Source: Nitrosomonadales bacterium (GTDB lineage: Bacteria > Pseudomonadota > Gammaproteobacteria > Burkholderiales > Gallionellaceae). Taken from it: a stretch of DNA of 38,181 bases. The stretch spans positions 1-38,181 of the forward strand of contig JACPYR010000046.1 in the NCBI GenBank assembly GCA_016195965.1, read 5' to 3'. Each line of letters opens with the position of its first letter. Position 1 is the first letter of the stretch. Shown piece by piece: positions 7,742 to 16,053 of the stretch. The notes below the pieces were generated by a model. The model was given only the letters and a program-made list of their open reading frames with translations. It was not told the DNA's origin and did no database searches. The translations under genes were made by a program, and so were the position numbers.

Positions 7742-8878
7742 ATGGCCATGTTTGAACATCAAGATGTCTTTGCTGCAATCAACGACAAATCGCCATTGCC
7801 CGAGAAAATCAAGGTTGTTCATGGCCTGCTGAAAGCAAGGTTTGGTTTTATCGACCGGGTGTCGGTGGCGATCTACGAGGCCAAAACCGATCTGCTGAAA
7901 ACCTATGTGCAAAGCAGCGACGGCGAAAATCCGCTGTCTTTATATTCCGCGAAGCTCTCCGATTCACAGTCGATGCAGGAAATTCTCAGGTTGGGGCGAC
8001 CACGCGTGGTGAACGATCTCGATATCTTCAGTAACGCCGGGGCGGAGCATGTGCAGCGCATTGCCGCGCAACAGTATCAATCCAGTTACACCATGCCGAT
8101 GTTTATGAACGGGGACTTTTTCGGTTTCCTGTTTTTTAATTCGCGCCGCAAGCATGTTTTCGATGAGGTGGTGCTGCCATATATCGACATGGTGGGGCAC
8201 TTGCTGTCCCTGTTGGTGATCCATAATTTATCGACGACGCGCAGCCTCAGGGCTATCGTCAAGACAGCCACCAATCTGACCGAGCATCGCGATATTGAGA
8301 CCGGGGCGCATCTTGACCGGATGTCCAACTATGCGCATTTAATCGCGCAGGAAATCGCAAAAAAATATCAGCTGAACGATGAGCTCGTGGAGCATATCTT
8401 CCTGTTTTCACCGTTGCACGATATCGGCAAGATTGGCATATCCGACGGCATCCTGCTCAAACCCGGCAAGCTGACCGAATCCGAATTCGATACGATGAAA
8501 ACCCATGCATCCAAGGGGGGGGAGATCGTGGATCTGATGTTGAAGAACCTGGGACTGGATGAATTTCCTCATGCGGAAATATTGCGCAACATCGCGCTCC
8601 ATCATCACGAGGCTCTCAACGGCAGCGGCTATAACGGGTTGAAGGACGAAGATATCCCCATCGAAGCCAAGATCGTGGCGGTCGCCGACGTATTCGATGC
8701 GTTGACCAGCGTTCGCCCCTATAAGCAAGCCTGGAGCAACGACCAGGCATTTGCATTCTTGCAATCCATGACTGGCACACGTTTCGACAGCGATTGCGTA
8801 AGCGCATTGATAGCACGCCGCAGCCAGGTAGAGGAAATTCAGCAACGGTTCGCGGACGAGGGAGATGCCGGTGGATGA
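7742..8878 (+). CDS. GAF domain / HD-GYP cyclic-di-GMP phosphodiesterase, paralog 3
   Basis: A 378-residue paralog with the same GAF-like sensor and HD-GYP output. Motifs include ETGAHLDRMSNYAHLIAQEI, HDIGKIGISDGILLKPGKLT, THASKGGEI, HHHEALNGSGYNGL and VADVFDALTSVRPYK. It is closer to paralog 1 than to paralog 2. Two in-frame ATGs (7742, 7748) are possible: the second aligns with the paralog starts (MFEHQDV), the first keeps the 30-base distance to the promoter. The C-terminal extension overlaps the start of a small downstream gene by 14 bases, suggesting translational coupling. Confidence 0.9.
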   Translation: MAMFEHQDVFAAINDKSPLPEKIKVVHGLLKARFGFIDRVSVAIYEAKTDLLKTYVQSSDGENPLSLYSAKLSDSQSMQEILRLGRPRVVNDLDIFSNAGAEHVQRIAAQQYQSSYTMPMFMNGDFFGFLFFNSRRKHVFDEVVLPYIDMVGHLLSLLVIHNLSTTRSLRAIVKTATNLTEHRDIETGAHLDRMSNYAHLIAQEIAKKYQLNDELVEHIFLFSPLHDIGKIGISDGILLKPGKLTESEFDTMKTHASKGGEIVDLMLKNLGLDEFPHAEILRNIALHHHEALNGSGYNGLKDEDIPIEAKIVAVADVFDALTSVRPYKQAWSNDQAFAFLQSMTGTRFDSDCVSALIARRSQVEEIQQRFADEGDAGG

Positions 8879-9131
8879 TTCCGATTTAAAGGCGGGGTCG
8901 GGCAGCTTCAGTGAACGCCGCTCCCAGCACAACTTGCGCCTGATTTTTGACTCGGCCTGCCAAATCACCGCACCATTCTTCGATGTGAAGCAGAGTTGGG
9001 GCGGTGCTTCGCTGAGCATGTATGCGCGCCAGACCTTGCGCGAGGCCTATCCGGAATTAAGCCAGCAGGAAATCGCCATTCTGTTTTCCGGGGTGGCGCG
9101 ATTCCATAGGGGAACCTCGAAGATCAATTGA
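8865..9131 (+). CDS. Small hypothetical protein coupled to HD-GYP paralog 3
   Basis: An 88-residue protein that I do not recognise. Its ATG overlaps the 3' end of the HD-GYP gene, and the sequence GACGAGGGAG in front could serve as ribosome binding site, although it is close. The protein has a polar N-terminus (DSDLKAGSGSFSERRSQH) and then a compact part (LRLIFDSACQITAPFFD, LREAYPELSQQEIAILFSGVARFHR). No signal peptide or membrane helix is seen. Neither of the other two HD-GYP paralogs has an equivalent. Confidence 0.5.
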   Translation: MPVDDSDLKAGSGSFSERRSQHNLRLIFDSACQITAPFFDVKQSWGGASLSMYARQTLREAYPELSQQEIAILFSGVARFHRGTSKIN

Positions 9132-9226
9132 CCATATTCAAGTGCCGGTCATGGTCAACGACCGGGTCCGGGATGAATCTTGTGAACCGTGTTTTTCCCG
9201 GCTAATCCCTGAGATGAAGTGAACTC

Positions 9227-9297
9227 GTGGGAGCGGCTTCAGCCGCGATTGCCAGGCTGCTTCCTGTGTGAGTTGTCGCGGCTGAAGCCGCTCCCAC
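9227..9297. repeat. REPIN-like inverted repeat doublet
   Basis: Two perfectly complementary 22-base arms (9227-9248 and 9276-9297) are separated by 27 bases. Each arm is itself a small hairpin (GCGGCTTCAGCCGC). This is the layout of two inverted REP sequences, similar to elements common in Pseudomonas and Xanthomonas genomes that are spread by RAYT transposases. It sits in a 267-base gap between the small HD-GYP-linked gene and the exonuclease gene. It could also act as a bidirectional mRNA-end structure. Confidence 0.8.
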
Positions 9298-9398
9298 AAT
9301 GACCATGCGGTAGTTGGATAAGATTTAATTTCTCAAATGAATTATTTGTGTTTGTGCAACAATTCGCACTTGATGAATAAATCCGGCCAGTTTTTACG

Positions 9399-10184
9399 AT
9401 GAATCCCACCCTTGTTTTCGACATCGAAACCGTACCCGATGTCGCAGGATTGCGCACTTTGCACGAGCTGGACATGCGCGTCAGCGACGCGGAAGTGGCG
9501 GAGATGGCCTTTCAACTGCGCCGCCAGAAGACCGGCAGCGATTTTCTGCCGCATCATCTGCAGCGCGTGGTGGCGATTTCCTGCGCGCTGCGCGAGGGCG
9601 ATAACTTCAAGGTCTGGTCGCTGGGCGGGCTGGATGAGGACGAGGGTTCCATCATCCAGCGTTTCTTCGACGGCATCGACAAATACACCCCGCAACTGGT
9701 GTCGTGGAATGGCGGAGGCTTTGACCTGCCGGTGCTGCATTATCGCGGCATGATACACGGCGTGCAGTGCGCGCGTTACTGGGATCAGGGTGAGGATGAC
9801 AAGGATTTCAAATGGAACAATTACATCAGCCGTTATCATTCGCGTCATCTCGACCTGATGGATTTGCTGGCGATGTACACCGGTCGCGCCAATGCGCCGC
9901 TGGATGAACTCGCCAAGCTGATCGGTTTCCCCGGCAAGCTGGGCATGGACGGCAGCAAGGTGTGGGAGGCCTATCAGCAGGGCCGGCTGGAACAGATACG
10001 CAACTATTGCGAGACCGATGTGGCCAACACCTATCTGGTGTTCGCGCGCTTCCAGATGATGCGCGGCGTGCTTACCCGCGAGCGTTTCAAGAAGGAGTGC
10101 GCCCTGGTGCGCGGCGAACTGGCCAAGCTAGCCCAGCCGCACTGGCAGGAATTTCTGGCCGCCTGGCCCGAGCATAACAACTGA
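9399..10184 (+). CDS. PolB-like 3'-5' exonuclease domain protein
   Basis: A 261-residue protein matching the family of predicted 3'-5' exonucleases related to the proofreading domain of DNA polymerase B. The DEDDy acidic set is visible: FDIETVPD at the N-terminus (Asp and Glu), SWNGGGFDLPVL in the middle, and RNYCETDVANTYLVFARF near the C-terminus with the last Asp. Between them is HSRHLDLMDLLAMY. It lacks a polymerase domain, so it would act as a stand-alone nuclease on single-stranded DNA or RNA ends. It is first in a close run with the VanZ-like gene and rlmD. Confidence 0.85.
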   Translation: MNPTLVFDIETVPDVAGLRTLHELDMRVSDAEVAEMAFQLRRQKTGSDFLPHHLQRVVAISCALREGDNFKVWSLGGLDEDEGSIIQRFFDGIDKYTPQLVSWNGGGFDLPVLHYRGMIHGVQCARYWDQGEDDKDFKWNNYISRYHSRHLDLMDLLAMYTGRANAPLDELAKLIGFPGKLGMDGSKVWEAYQQGRLEQIRNYCETDVANTYLVFARFQMMRGVLTRERFKKECALVRGELAKLAQPHWQEFLAAWPEHNN

Positions 10185-10186
10185 TC

Positions 10187-10561
10187 GTGTTAAAGCATCG
10201 TGAGATATGGTTGGGCGGAGGCTGGCTGCTGATGGGCTCGATCGTGTATTTGTCGCTCATCCCGCACCCGCCGGAGCCGTTATCTTTTTCCAATGCGGAC
10301 AAGCTTGAGCATGGCGTTGCCTATGGCTCAATGGCGCTGTGGTTCTGCCAGATTTATGTTGCGACGCGCTCGCGCATGATGGCGCTGGCGGCGTTAATCG
10401 GGCTGGGTGTGGGGTTGGAGTTCGTGCAGGGTTGGACGGGATACCGCCATTTCGATGTTGGGGATATGGTGGCGAACAGTATCGGCGTATTGTTCGGATT
10501 TTTATTGGCGCGCACCCGGTTGGGGCGATTGTTTGTGTTGATTGAGACCGCATTGCGGTAG
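10187..10561 (+). CDS. VanZ-like family membrane protein
   Basis: A 124-residue inner-membrane protein with about four hydrophobic segments ([55 protein letters not shown]). The VanZ-like signature is seen in [17 protein letters not shown] and [19 protein letters not shown]. Biochemical role is unknown for this branch; the name derives from a teicoplanin-resistance protein and should not be read as a resistance call. It starts with GTG two bases after the exonuclease stop, so the genes are translationally linked. Confidence 0.75.
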   Translation: MLKHREIWLGGGWLLMGSIVYLSLIPHPPEPLSFSNADKLEHGVAYGSMALWFCQIYVATRSRMMALAALIGLGVGLEFVQGWTGYRHFDVGDMVANSIGVLFGFLLARTRLGRLFVLIETALR

Positions 10562-10566
10562 GTTAT

Positions 10567-11877
10567 ATGGTTGCTGAAAATAGAGTTGTAATCGAGTCGT
10601 TAGATCAGGAAGGGCGCGGCATAGCGCGCAGCGAAGGCAAGGTGATTTTCATCGAAGGCGCGCTGACCGGCGAGGTGGTCGGCTACAGCTCGTACCGCAA
10701 GAAGCCCTCGTTCGAGCTGGCGCAAGCCACCCACATATACAAATTCTCTCCGCTGCGCGTGCAGCCGAAATGCAGGCATTTCGGCATGTGCGGCGGCTGC
10801 TCGATGCAGCACCTGGACGCCAGGGCGCAGGTCGCGGTCAAGCAGCGCATTCTCGAAGACAGCCTGCAGCACATCGGCAAGGTCAAGGCAGAAACCATCT
10901 TGCGCCCGATCTACGGCCAGACCTGGGGCTACCGCGAGCGCGCTCGGCTGTCGGTCAAGCATGTGATCAAAAAAGGCAAGACGCTGGTGGGCTTTCACGA
11001 AAAGCGCAGCAGCTACGTCGCCGACATGCAGAGCTGCGAAATCCTCGCGCCCAAGATTGCCCGGCTGTTGCCGCTGCTGGCAGAAATGATCGGTACCTTG
11101 TCGATACGCGACCGCTTGCCGCAGATCGAAGTGGCGGTCGGCGAACGGGTCGATGCGCTGGTGCTGCGCGTGCTTGATCCGCCGTCAGAAACTGACGGGG
11201 TGGCGTTGCGCGCCTTTGCCGATCTGCATAACATCCAATTCTGGCTGCAATCGAAAGGGCCGGATACCATAGTCCCGTTTCATCCGCTGGATGCGCCTGC
11301 GCTTTCTTACAGCCTGCCGGAATTCGGCATCGTGATGCCGTTCGCGCCTACCGAATTCACCCAGGTGAACAGCGCGATCAATCGCGTGATGATCAGCCGG
11401 GCGATGCGCCTGCTGTATCCTCAGCCAGGCGAACGCATCGCCGATTTCTTCTGCGGCCTGGGCAATTTCACGCTGCCGATCGCCCGCAGCGGCGCGCAGG
11501 TGCTGGGCATCGAGGGTAGTGCCGCGCTGGTAAAGCGTGCCGCGCAGAATGCCGCGTACAACGGCCTGTCGGGCAACACGGAATTCAAGGCGATGAATCT
11601 GTTCGAAATGACCCCGGAAGGTTTTGCGGCGCTGGGACGCTTCGACAAGCTGTTGATCGACCCGCCGCGCGATGGTGCGATCGAGCTGGTTAAGTCTTTG
11701 GGCGGCGCAAACGCGCCTCGCCGCATCGTGTATGTCTCCTGCAATCCCGCCACGCTGGCGCGCGATGCGCAGGTGCTGGTGCAGATCCACGGCTACACGC
11801 TGGAGGCGGCGGGGGTGATGAACATGTTCCCGCATACCTCGCATGTGGAATCGATAGCGGTGTTTGTGAAAGAGTAG
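10567..11877 (+). CDS. rlmD: 23S rRNA (uracil(1939)-C5)-methyltransferase RlmD
   Basis: A 436-residue RNA methyltransferase that adds a methyl group from S-adenosylmethionine to U1939 of 23S rRNA. An N-terminal TRAM domain (residues 1-60, [19 protein letters not shown]) is followed by the 4Fe-4S cluster cysteines in [10 protein letters not shown] (about 69, 75, 78) and SCEIL (about 157). The SAM pocket is [14 protein letters not shown] near 293. The catalytic cysteine is in [14 protein letters not shown] near 391, and the general-base Glu in SHVESIAVF. All key residues are intact. It begins five bases after the VanZ-like gene and is followed by the rhodanese after four bases. Confidence 0.93.
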   Translation: MVAENRVVIESLDQEGRGIARSEGKVIFIEGALTGEVVGYSSYRKKPSFELAQATHIYKFSPLRVQPKCRHFGMCGGCSMQHLDARAQVAVKQRILEDSLQHIGKVKAETILRPIYGQTWGYRERARLSVKHVIKKGKTLVGFHEKRSSYVADMQSCEILAPKIARLLPLLAEMIGTLSIRDRLPQIEVAVGERVDALVLRVLDPPSETDGVALRAFADLHNIQFWLQSKGPDTIVPFHPLDAPALSYSLPEFGIVMPFAPTEFTQVNSAINRVMISRAMRLLYPQPGERIADFFCGLGNFTLPIARSGAQVLGIEGSAALVKRAAQNAAYNGLSGNTEFKAMNLFEMTPEGFAALGRFDKLLIDPPRDGAIELVKSLGGANAPRRIVYVSCNPATLARDAQVLVQIHGYTLEAAGVMNMFPHTSHVESIAVFVKE

Positions 11878-11881
11878 CCTG

Positions 11882-12355
11882 ATGAAACGCTACGCGGATA
11901 TGGTTGCCGACGCACTTACCCGCGTTAAGGAAATCATGCCGTGGGACTTAAGCAAGCGCCTGGCGGCAGGTGAGCCGCCCATCCTGCTCGATGTGCGCGA
12001 ACCGGCAGAATTTGTGATGCTGCACATCCCCGGATCGATCAACGTGCCGCGCGGGGTGCTGGAACAATCCTGCGAATGGGATTTCGACGAGACCGTGCCG
12101 CTGCTGGCCGCCGGGCGAACTCGGGAAATCGTGGTGATCTGCCGTTCCGGTTATCGTTCCGCGCTCGCCGCAGACGCGATGCGGCAGATGGGTTTTGAGC
12201 ACGCGGTGTCGCTCAAGACCGGAGTGCGCGGCTGGAACGACTTCGAGCAGCCGCTGGGGGATGGGGCCGGACAGTTGATCGATGCCGATACGGCGGATGC
12301 ATTGCTTGCAACGCGTTTGCGGGCGGAACAACGCAAGCCGAAAATACCCTGCTAA
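11882..12355 (+). CDS. Rhodanese-like domain protein
   Basis: A 157-residue single-domain rhodanese. LLDVREPAEFVMLHIPGSINVPRG is the CDC25-like N-terminal part. The active-site loop is CRSGYRS with the persulfide-forming cysteine present, followed by GVRGW in the closing region. Such proteins carry sulfane sulfur for sulfur transfer; the acceptor is unknown. No signal peptide is evident, so it is probably cytoplasmic. It lies four bases behind rlmD and ends the likely operon beginning with the exonuclease. Confidence 0.85.
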   Translation: MKRYADMVADALTRVKEIMPWDLSKRLAAGEPPILLDVREPAEFVMLHIPGSINVPRGVLEQSCEWDFDETVPLLAAGRTREIVVICRSGYRSALAADAMRQMGFEHAVSLKTGVRGWNDFEQPLGDGAGQLIDADTADALLATRLRAEQRKPKIPC

Positions 12356-12413
12356 TCCCCGTGCAGCGAGGTTACAATCGTCGGCGGCGGATCGATACGC
12401 TAAGGAACGGTGA

Positions 12414-14771
12414 ATGAAAGCAATCAAGAATTCTGCACTCGGGCTGTTCGGCATCATCGGTGTCGCGGTATCGATGTTCGGCATTAAGGTGCCGTTTGCC
12501 GAATCGTTCGCCAAGGAGCATTGGCGCTCCGGGCTGGCCGCATTGCTGCTGATCATCCTGATGATACCGGCGGGGGTCGGCCTGTTTCTCTATTGGGTCG
12601 ACGCGAACCGCTTCAAGGCCGAGATCATCCAGTTTGTGAAGGTGCAGACCCAGCGCGACCTGGTGTTGCAGGGCGACCTCAAGGTGACTTTCTTTCCCAA
12701 GCTCGGCCTGGATTCCGGGAAGATGTCGCTGAGCCAGCGCAACAGCGCCAAGGAATTCGCCTCGATCAACAATGCGCGGCTTTATCTGGCCTGGCTGCCG
12801 TTGTTGAAAAAACAATTGGTGCTGGAACGGGTGGAGTTCGATGGCGTGCATGCCAACGTGGTACGCTATAAAGATGGCACGACCAATTTTGACGACCTGC
12901 TGATCCGCAATCAAACCCTGTCGCCGGTGACGCTGGATATCGACGGTGTGCGCATCACCAACTCCTCCCTCAATTGGCAGGACGAGGTCAAGTGGAAGCG
13001 TGTCGCGTTGCAGGATATACAGGTCGAAACCGGACGGCTCGCCGATACGGTGCCCAGCCAGATGTCGGCAAACTTCCATCTCAATGCAGAAATAATACAC
13101 GGCGACGCCAATGTCGAATTGAAAAGCCGCTTGTTTTACGACCGCAAGGCGGGACGCTACGAATTCGCCGACATCGACGGAAAGCTGGAAGGCACAGTGG
13201 CCGGATTCAGCAATCTTGCGCTCAACTTCAAGGGAACGCTGGACAGCCAGCCTAGCCCTGCCGGGCAGGGATCGTTGCTTGCCGAGAACGTGGCCGTGTC
13301 CGGAACGGGTAATTACGGGCAGCGCGGCATCGACGTCAGGCTGGGGGCAGCCAAGCTGCAATTCACCGATGGGAATGTGGGCGGCAGCCAGCTCGCGCTG
13401 TCCACAGCTTGGTCGCAATTCGATGAGAAGTGGACGGCGACGATGCAGATGCCGACGTTCGAGTTTGCCAACAACATCTTCAATGCGGCGGATATGGGCG
13501 CCGATTTCAGTTTTACCGCAGAGGGGCGCGCGCTGCAGGGAAAATTATCAGGCCCGGTCAATATCGATTGGGCGACCGCGCCCAAGTTGCGGCTCGCTGC
13601 GCTGGCGCTGGAAGTTTCCGCCAAACATCCGGTGTTGTCCGGGGAGCTGGCGGCAAAAGCAACCGGCAGCCTGCAGGCGGATTTTGCCGAGCGAAATGCC
13701 AGCCTCGATTTCAACGCGAAAATTGACGACAGCGAAATCGCGGGCGCGCTGGCGTTGAATGATTTCAGTCACCCCGCCTATACGTTCGATCTCAATGCCA
13801 ATCGCCTTGATCTGGATCGTTATATAGCGGCGGACTGGATCAAGCGCTATCAAAACGATGCAACGCAGCTCGATTTCAGCGGCATCAAGAATCTGGCCCT
13901 GAGCGGCCATCTGCGTGCGGGCGAGTTCAAGGTGTCCAGGCTGAAGGCGACCAGGCTGGCGGCGGATATCCGGGTAGAGCAGGCCGTGCTTGCCATCGCA
14001 CCGCTGACCGCGAGGTTGTATGGCGGAGCGTTGACCGCCAGCATCAACGTGGCCGCGCAGGGTGTGCCGCAAATTTCGTTCAAGCAGAATCTGCGCGGCG
14101 TTCACGCGCATGAGCTGCTCGCCGATACGGCGGGCGCGGGCAGGCTTGCGGGCAGGGGCGATATGGCCATGGAGATCGGCGCGGAAGGCGGTACTGTCGG
14201 TGCGTTGCGCAAGTCGCTAAACGGCGACATCTCGCTTGTTCTGGCCGGCGGTGCGCTATCGGGTATAGATATGCGCGCCGCGCTGCTCGAAGGCAAGGAT
14301 CATTTGGGCGTCGGGGGCGAGCCCCGTGTCCACGAAGCCAGGTTCAGCGAAAGAACCGATTTTGCCGAACTCAAGGCCGCGCTCAACATCAAGGATGGCA
14401 TCAGCCACGGCAACAGTTTCGACCTCAGGTCGCCGCTGTTCCGCGTTGCGGGCGAGGGCGACCTGGCGCTGGATACAGGCCGCCTGAATTATCGGCTCGC
14501 GGCCACGGTGGCTGCCGCGCTCAAGCGCCGCAGTGCCGGTGATCTGGCGGAGTTGAAAGGAGTCAGCGTCCCGGTCAGCGTCAGCGGCACTTATGCTTCT
14601 CCCGTTATAGCCCTGAGTTTTGCGGGCGCCAGCGGGGATGTCGTGAACAAAAGAATCGCGGCCCAGGCTGAGGCTGCGCAAGCGGCCGCTAAAGCGGCGG
14701 AACAGGCGGTTGCCCAAGCAAAGCATGGCGCCTCGACCAAGAAACCGGCGATCAAGGCAAACAAGAAATAA
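12414..14771 (+). CDS. AsmA-family protein
   Basis: A 785-residue envelope protein. One membrane anchor lies at about residues 38-62 (LAALLLIILMIPAGVGLFLYW). It is followed by the AsmA N-terminal signature (DANRFKAEIIQFVKVQTQRDLVLQGDLKVTFFP) and a long beta-rich periplasmic part. The C-terminal AsmA segment contains LNYRLAATVAAALKRRSAGDLAELKGVSVPVSVSGTY. AsmA-like proteins are thought to form bridge-like grooves that carry phospholipid between the inner and outer membranes. The tail after 760 is a low-complexity Ala/Lys stretch. A good ribosome binding site (AAGGAACGGTGA) precedes the ATG. Confidence 0.85.
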   Translation: MKAIKNSALGLFGIIGVAVSMFGIKVPFAESFAKEHWRSGLAALLLIILMIPAGVGLFLYWVDANRFKAEIIQFVKVQTQRDLVLQGDLKVTFFPKLGLDSGKMSLSQRNSAKEFASINNARLYLAWLPLLKKQLVLERVEFDGVHANVVRYKDGTTNFDDLLIRNQTLSPVTLDIDGVRITNSSLNWQDEVKWKRVALQDIQVETGRLADTVPSQMSANFHLNAEIIHGDANVELKSRLFYDRKAGRYEFADIDGKLEGTVAGFSNLALNFKGTLDSQPSPAGQGSLLAENVAVSGTGNYGQRGIDVRLGAAKLQFTDGNVGGSQLALSTAWSQFDEKWTATMQMPTFEFANNIFNAADMGADFSFTAEGRALQGKLSGPVNIDWATAPKLRLAALALEVSAKHPVLSGELAAKATGSLQADFAERNASLDFNAKIDDSEIAGALALNDFSHPAYTFDLNANRLDLDRYIAADWIKRYQNDATQLDFSGIKNLALSGHLRAGEFKVSRLKATRLAADIRVEQAVLAIAPLTARLYGGALTASINVAAQGVPQISFKQNLRGVHAHELLADTAGAGRLAGRGDMAMEIGAEGGTVGALRKSLNGDISLVLAGGALSGIDMRAALLEGKDHLGVGGEPRVHEARFSERTDFAELKAALNIKDGISHGNSFDLRSPLFRVAGEGDLALDTGRLNYRLAATVAAALKRRSAGDLAELKGVSVPVSVSGTYASPVIALSFAGASGDVVNKRIAAQAEAAQAAAKAAEQAVAQAKHGASTKKPAIKANKK

Positions 14772-14785
14772 ACCTAAAAAACTTG

Positions 14786-14894
14786 TCCGCAGATTAAACA
14801 ACTGGCTATCCAGATTACTTGGCGAACCTGCGGGGTGATAGAAAAGCTGTTTGCAACCATGTGATAATCTGCGTAAATCTGTGTAATCTGCGGA
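14786..14894. repeat. Palindromic repeat with ATCTGCG periodicity
   Basis: TCCGCAGATTA (14786-14796) is complementary to TAATCTGCGGA (14884-14894). The right arm is internally periodic: AATCTGCGT, AAATCTGTGT, AATCTGCGG. It resembles the widespread intergenic CGCAGATTACxCAGATTA repeats of proteobacteria. It fills most of the 159-base gap after the AsmA gene and may double as an mRNA-end hairpin. Confidence 0.6.
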
Positions 14895-14930
14895 TGGAAC
14901 CGCTGTTTTAAGGATAAAGGGGAGGGCAGC

Positions 14931-15161
14931 ATGAAGGCGGGAGATTCAGTTTTTGTTCTGTTGGTGGCGGGTGCGATGGTAATGTTTTCGGGCAATGCGT
15001 ATGCCAAAATCAGCATGCCCGAAAGGGAGCATGTTCAGGCGATAGTCTGGGTCGGCGAATTCCTGACGTTTTTCTGCGCCGTGGCAATCGCCATATTCGT
15101 GTGGCGGCTCAGCAAGAGGGATGGCAGAAACAAAAAATCCAAGCGGGACGATGGCCAATAG
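14931..15161 (+). CDS. Small membrane protein, hypothetical
   Basis: A 76-residue protein with a strong ribosome binding site (GGGGAGGG, six bases before ATG). The N-terminus looks like a signal peptide or first membrane segment (SVFVLLVAGAMVMFSGNAYAK, possible cleavage after AYA). A second hydrophobic segment (VGEFLTFFCAVAIAIFVWRL) is followed by a very basic tail (SKRDGRNKKSKRDDGQ), so the tail should stay in the cytoplasm. I recognise no family. The convergent Bax-inhibitor gene currently reads into its 3' end. Confidence 0.65.
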   Translation: MKAGDSVFVLLVAGAMVMFSGNAYAKISMPEREHVQAIVWVGEFLTFFCAVAIAIFVWRLSKRDGRNKKSKRDDGQ

Positions 15162-15903
15162 GGCATGCAAATAAAAAGGCGACCATCAGGTCGCCTTTTT
15201 GTTGGATGCGATGAACCTCGTCCCGTTCGCCGCTGAATGCCATCAGCAGGCTGAGCAGATTGATGAACAGGTTGTAGATGTTCATGTACAGGCCCAGCGT
15301 TGCCATCACGTAGTTGGTTTCGCCGCCATGCACGATGTTGCTGACATCAAACAGGATGTAGGCCGAGAAGATCAGCACCGCGATTGCGGAGATCGTCAGC
15401 GACAGCGCGGGAATCTGGAAGAAGATGTTGGCCAGCGAGGCGATCACCAGCAGGATCAGGCCTATGAACAGGAACTTGCCCATGAAGCTGAAATCCTTCT
15501 TGGTCACGGTGGCGATGGTAGCCAGACTGCCGAAGATGATGCCGGTGCCGCCTGCGGCCATGCCCACCAGTTGCGCGCCGTTCTTCAGGTGCAGCGCCAC
15601 TTGCAGGATAGGGCCGAGCAATACGCCCGCGACGAAGGTGAAACCCAGCAATGCGACCACGCCCCATACGCTGTTGCGCAGTGCGGTGACGGCGAACATC
15701 AGGCCCATCATCGCGCCGAACATCAGCAGCGAGGATACGATAGGGTGTTGCGCCATGAACGAGAAATTGATCGACATTCCGACAAACGCGCCGATCACCG
15801 TCGGGATCATGGTGAGCGCCAGCATCATGTAGGTGTTGCGCAATACCTTGTTCTGCTCGATTGCCACCGTACCGATGGGGTTTGTTGCGGTTTGGTACTC
15901 CAT
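15109..15903 (-). CDS. Bax inhibitor-1 / YccA family membrane protein, with unusual C-terminal extension
   Basis: A seven-helix membrane protein of the BI-1 family. It starts at 15903 behind TAGGAGGCAACACA. Family motifs include NKVLRNTYMMLALTMIPTVIGAF at the N-terminus, and FSAYILFDVSNIVHGGETNYVMATLGLYMNIYNLFINLL near the end. Close relatives usually stop soon after the last helix. Here, at about SGERD, the frame reads on for 37 codons. These pass through a terminator hairpin into the convergent small gene, adding QQKGDLMVAF and a Cys/His-rich tail. The codon after SGERD is GAG, one base from TAG, so a stop-loss mutation is likely. Function in bacteria is a proposed calcium leak or protease modulation. 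Confidence 0.82.
   Translation of the reverse strand: MEYQTATNPIGTVAIEQNKVLRNTYMMLALTMIPTVIGAFVGMSINFSFMAQHPIVSSLLMFGAMMGLMFAVTALRNSVWGVVALLGFTFVAGVLLGPILQVALHLKNGAQLVGMAAGGTGIIFGSLATIATVTKKDFSFMGKFLFIGLILLVIASLANIFFQIPALSLTISAIAVLIFSAYILFDVSNIVHGGETNYVMATLGLYMNIYNLFINLLSLLMAFSGERDEVHRIQQKGDLMVAFLFACPIGHRPAWIFCFCHPSC
15173..15200. terminator. Bidirectional rho-independent terminator
   Basis: A 12-base-pair stem (15173-15184 with 15189-15200), loop ATCA, with A-run on one side and T-run on the other. It can terminate both the small membrane gene (plus) and the BI-1 gene (minus). The BI-1 reading frame currently passes through it. Confidence 0.88.
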
Positions 15904-16053
15904 TGTGTTGCCTCCTAAGTTGATAATGGATTCAAAAGCTGGCGTAAGACTAGCGGAATGCGCTTAAAGTTTCAATCTGGTCTATTGTAGGGGATTAAAT
16001 GACGGGCAAATGTGCCCATTCTTTTCTGGGCGTGGTCCAACGCGGAACGCCAA

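Noticed and set aside
15199..15918. Plus-strand frame of 239 codons over the BI-1 gene
   Set aside because: Gln/His/Arg-rich composition typical of an antisense shadow; the minus-strand frame is a clear membrane protein with a good start.
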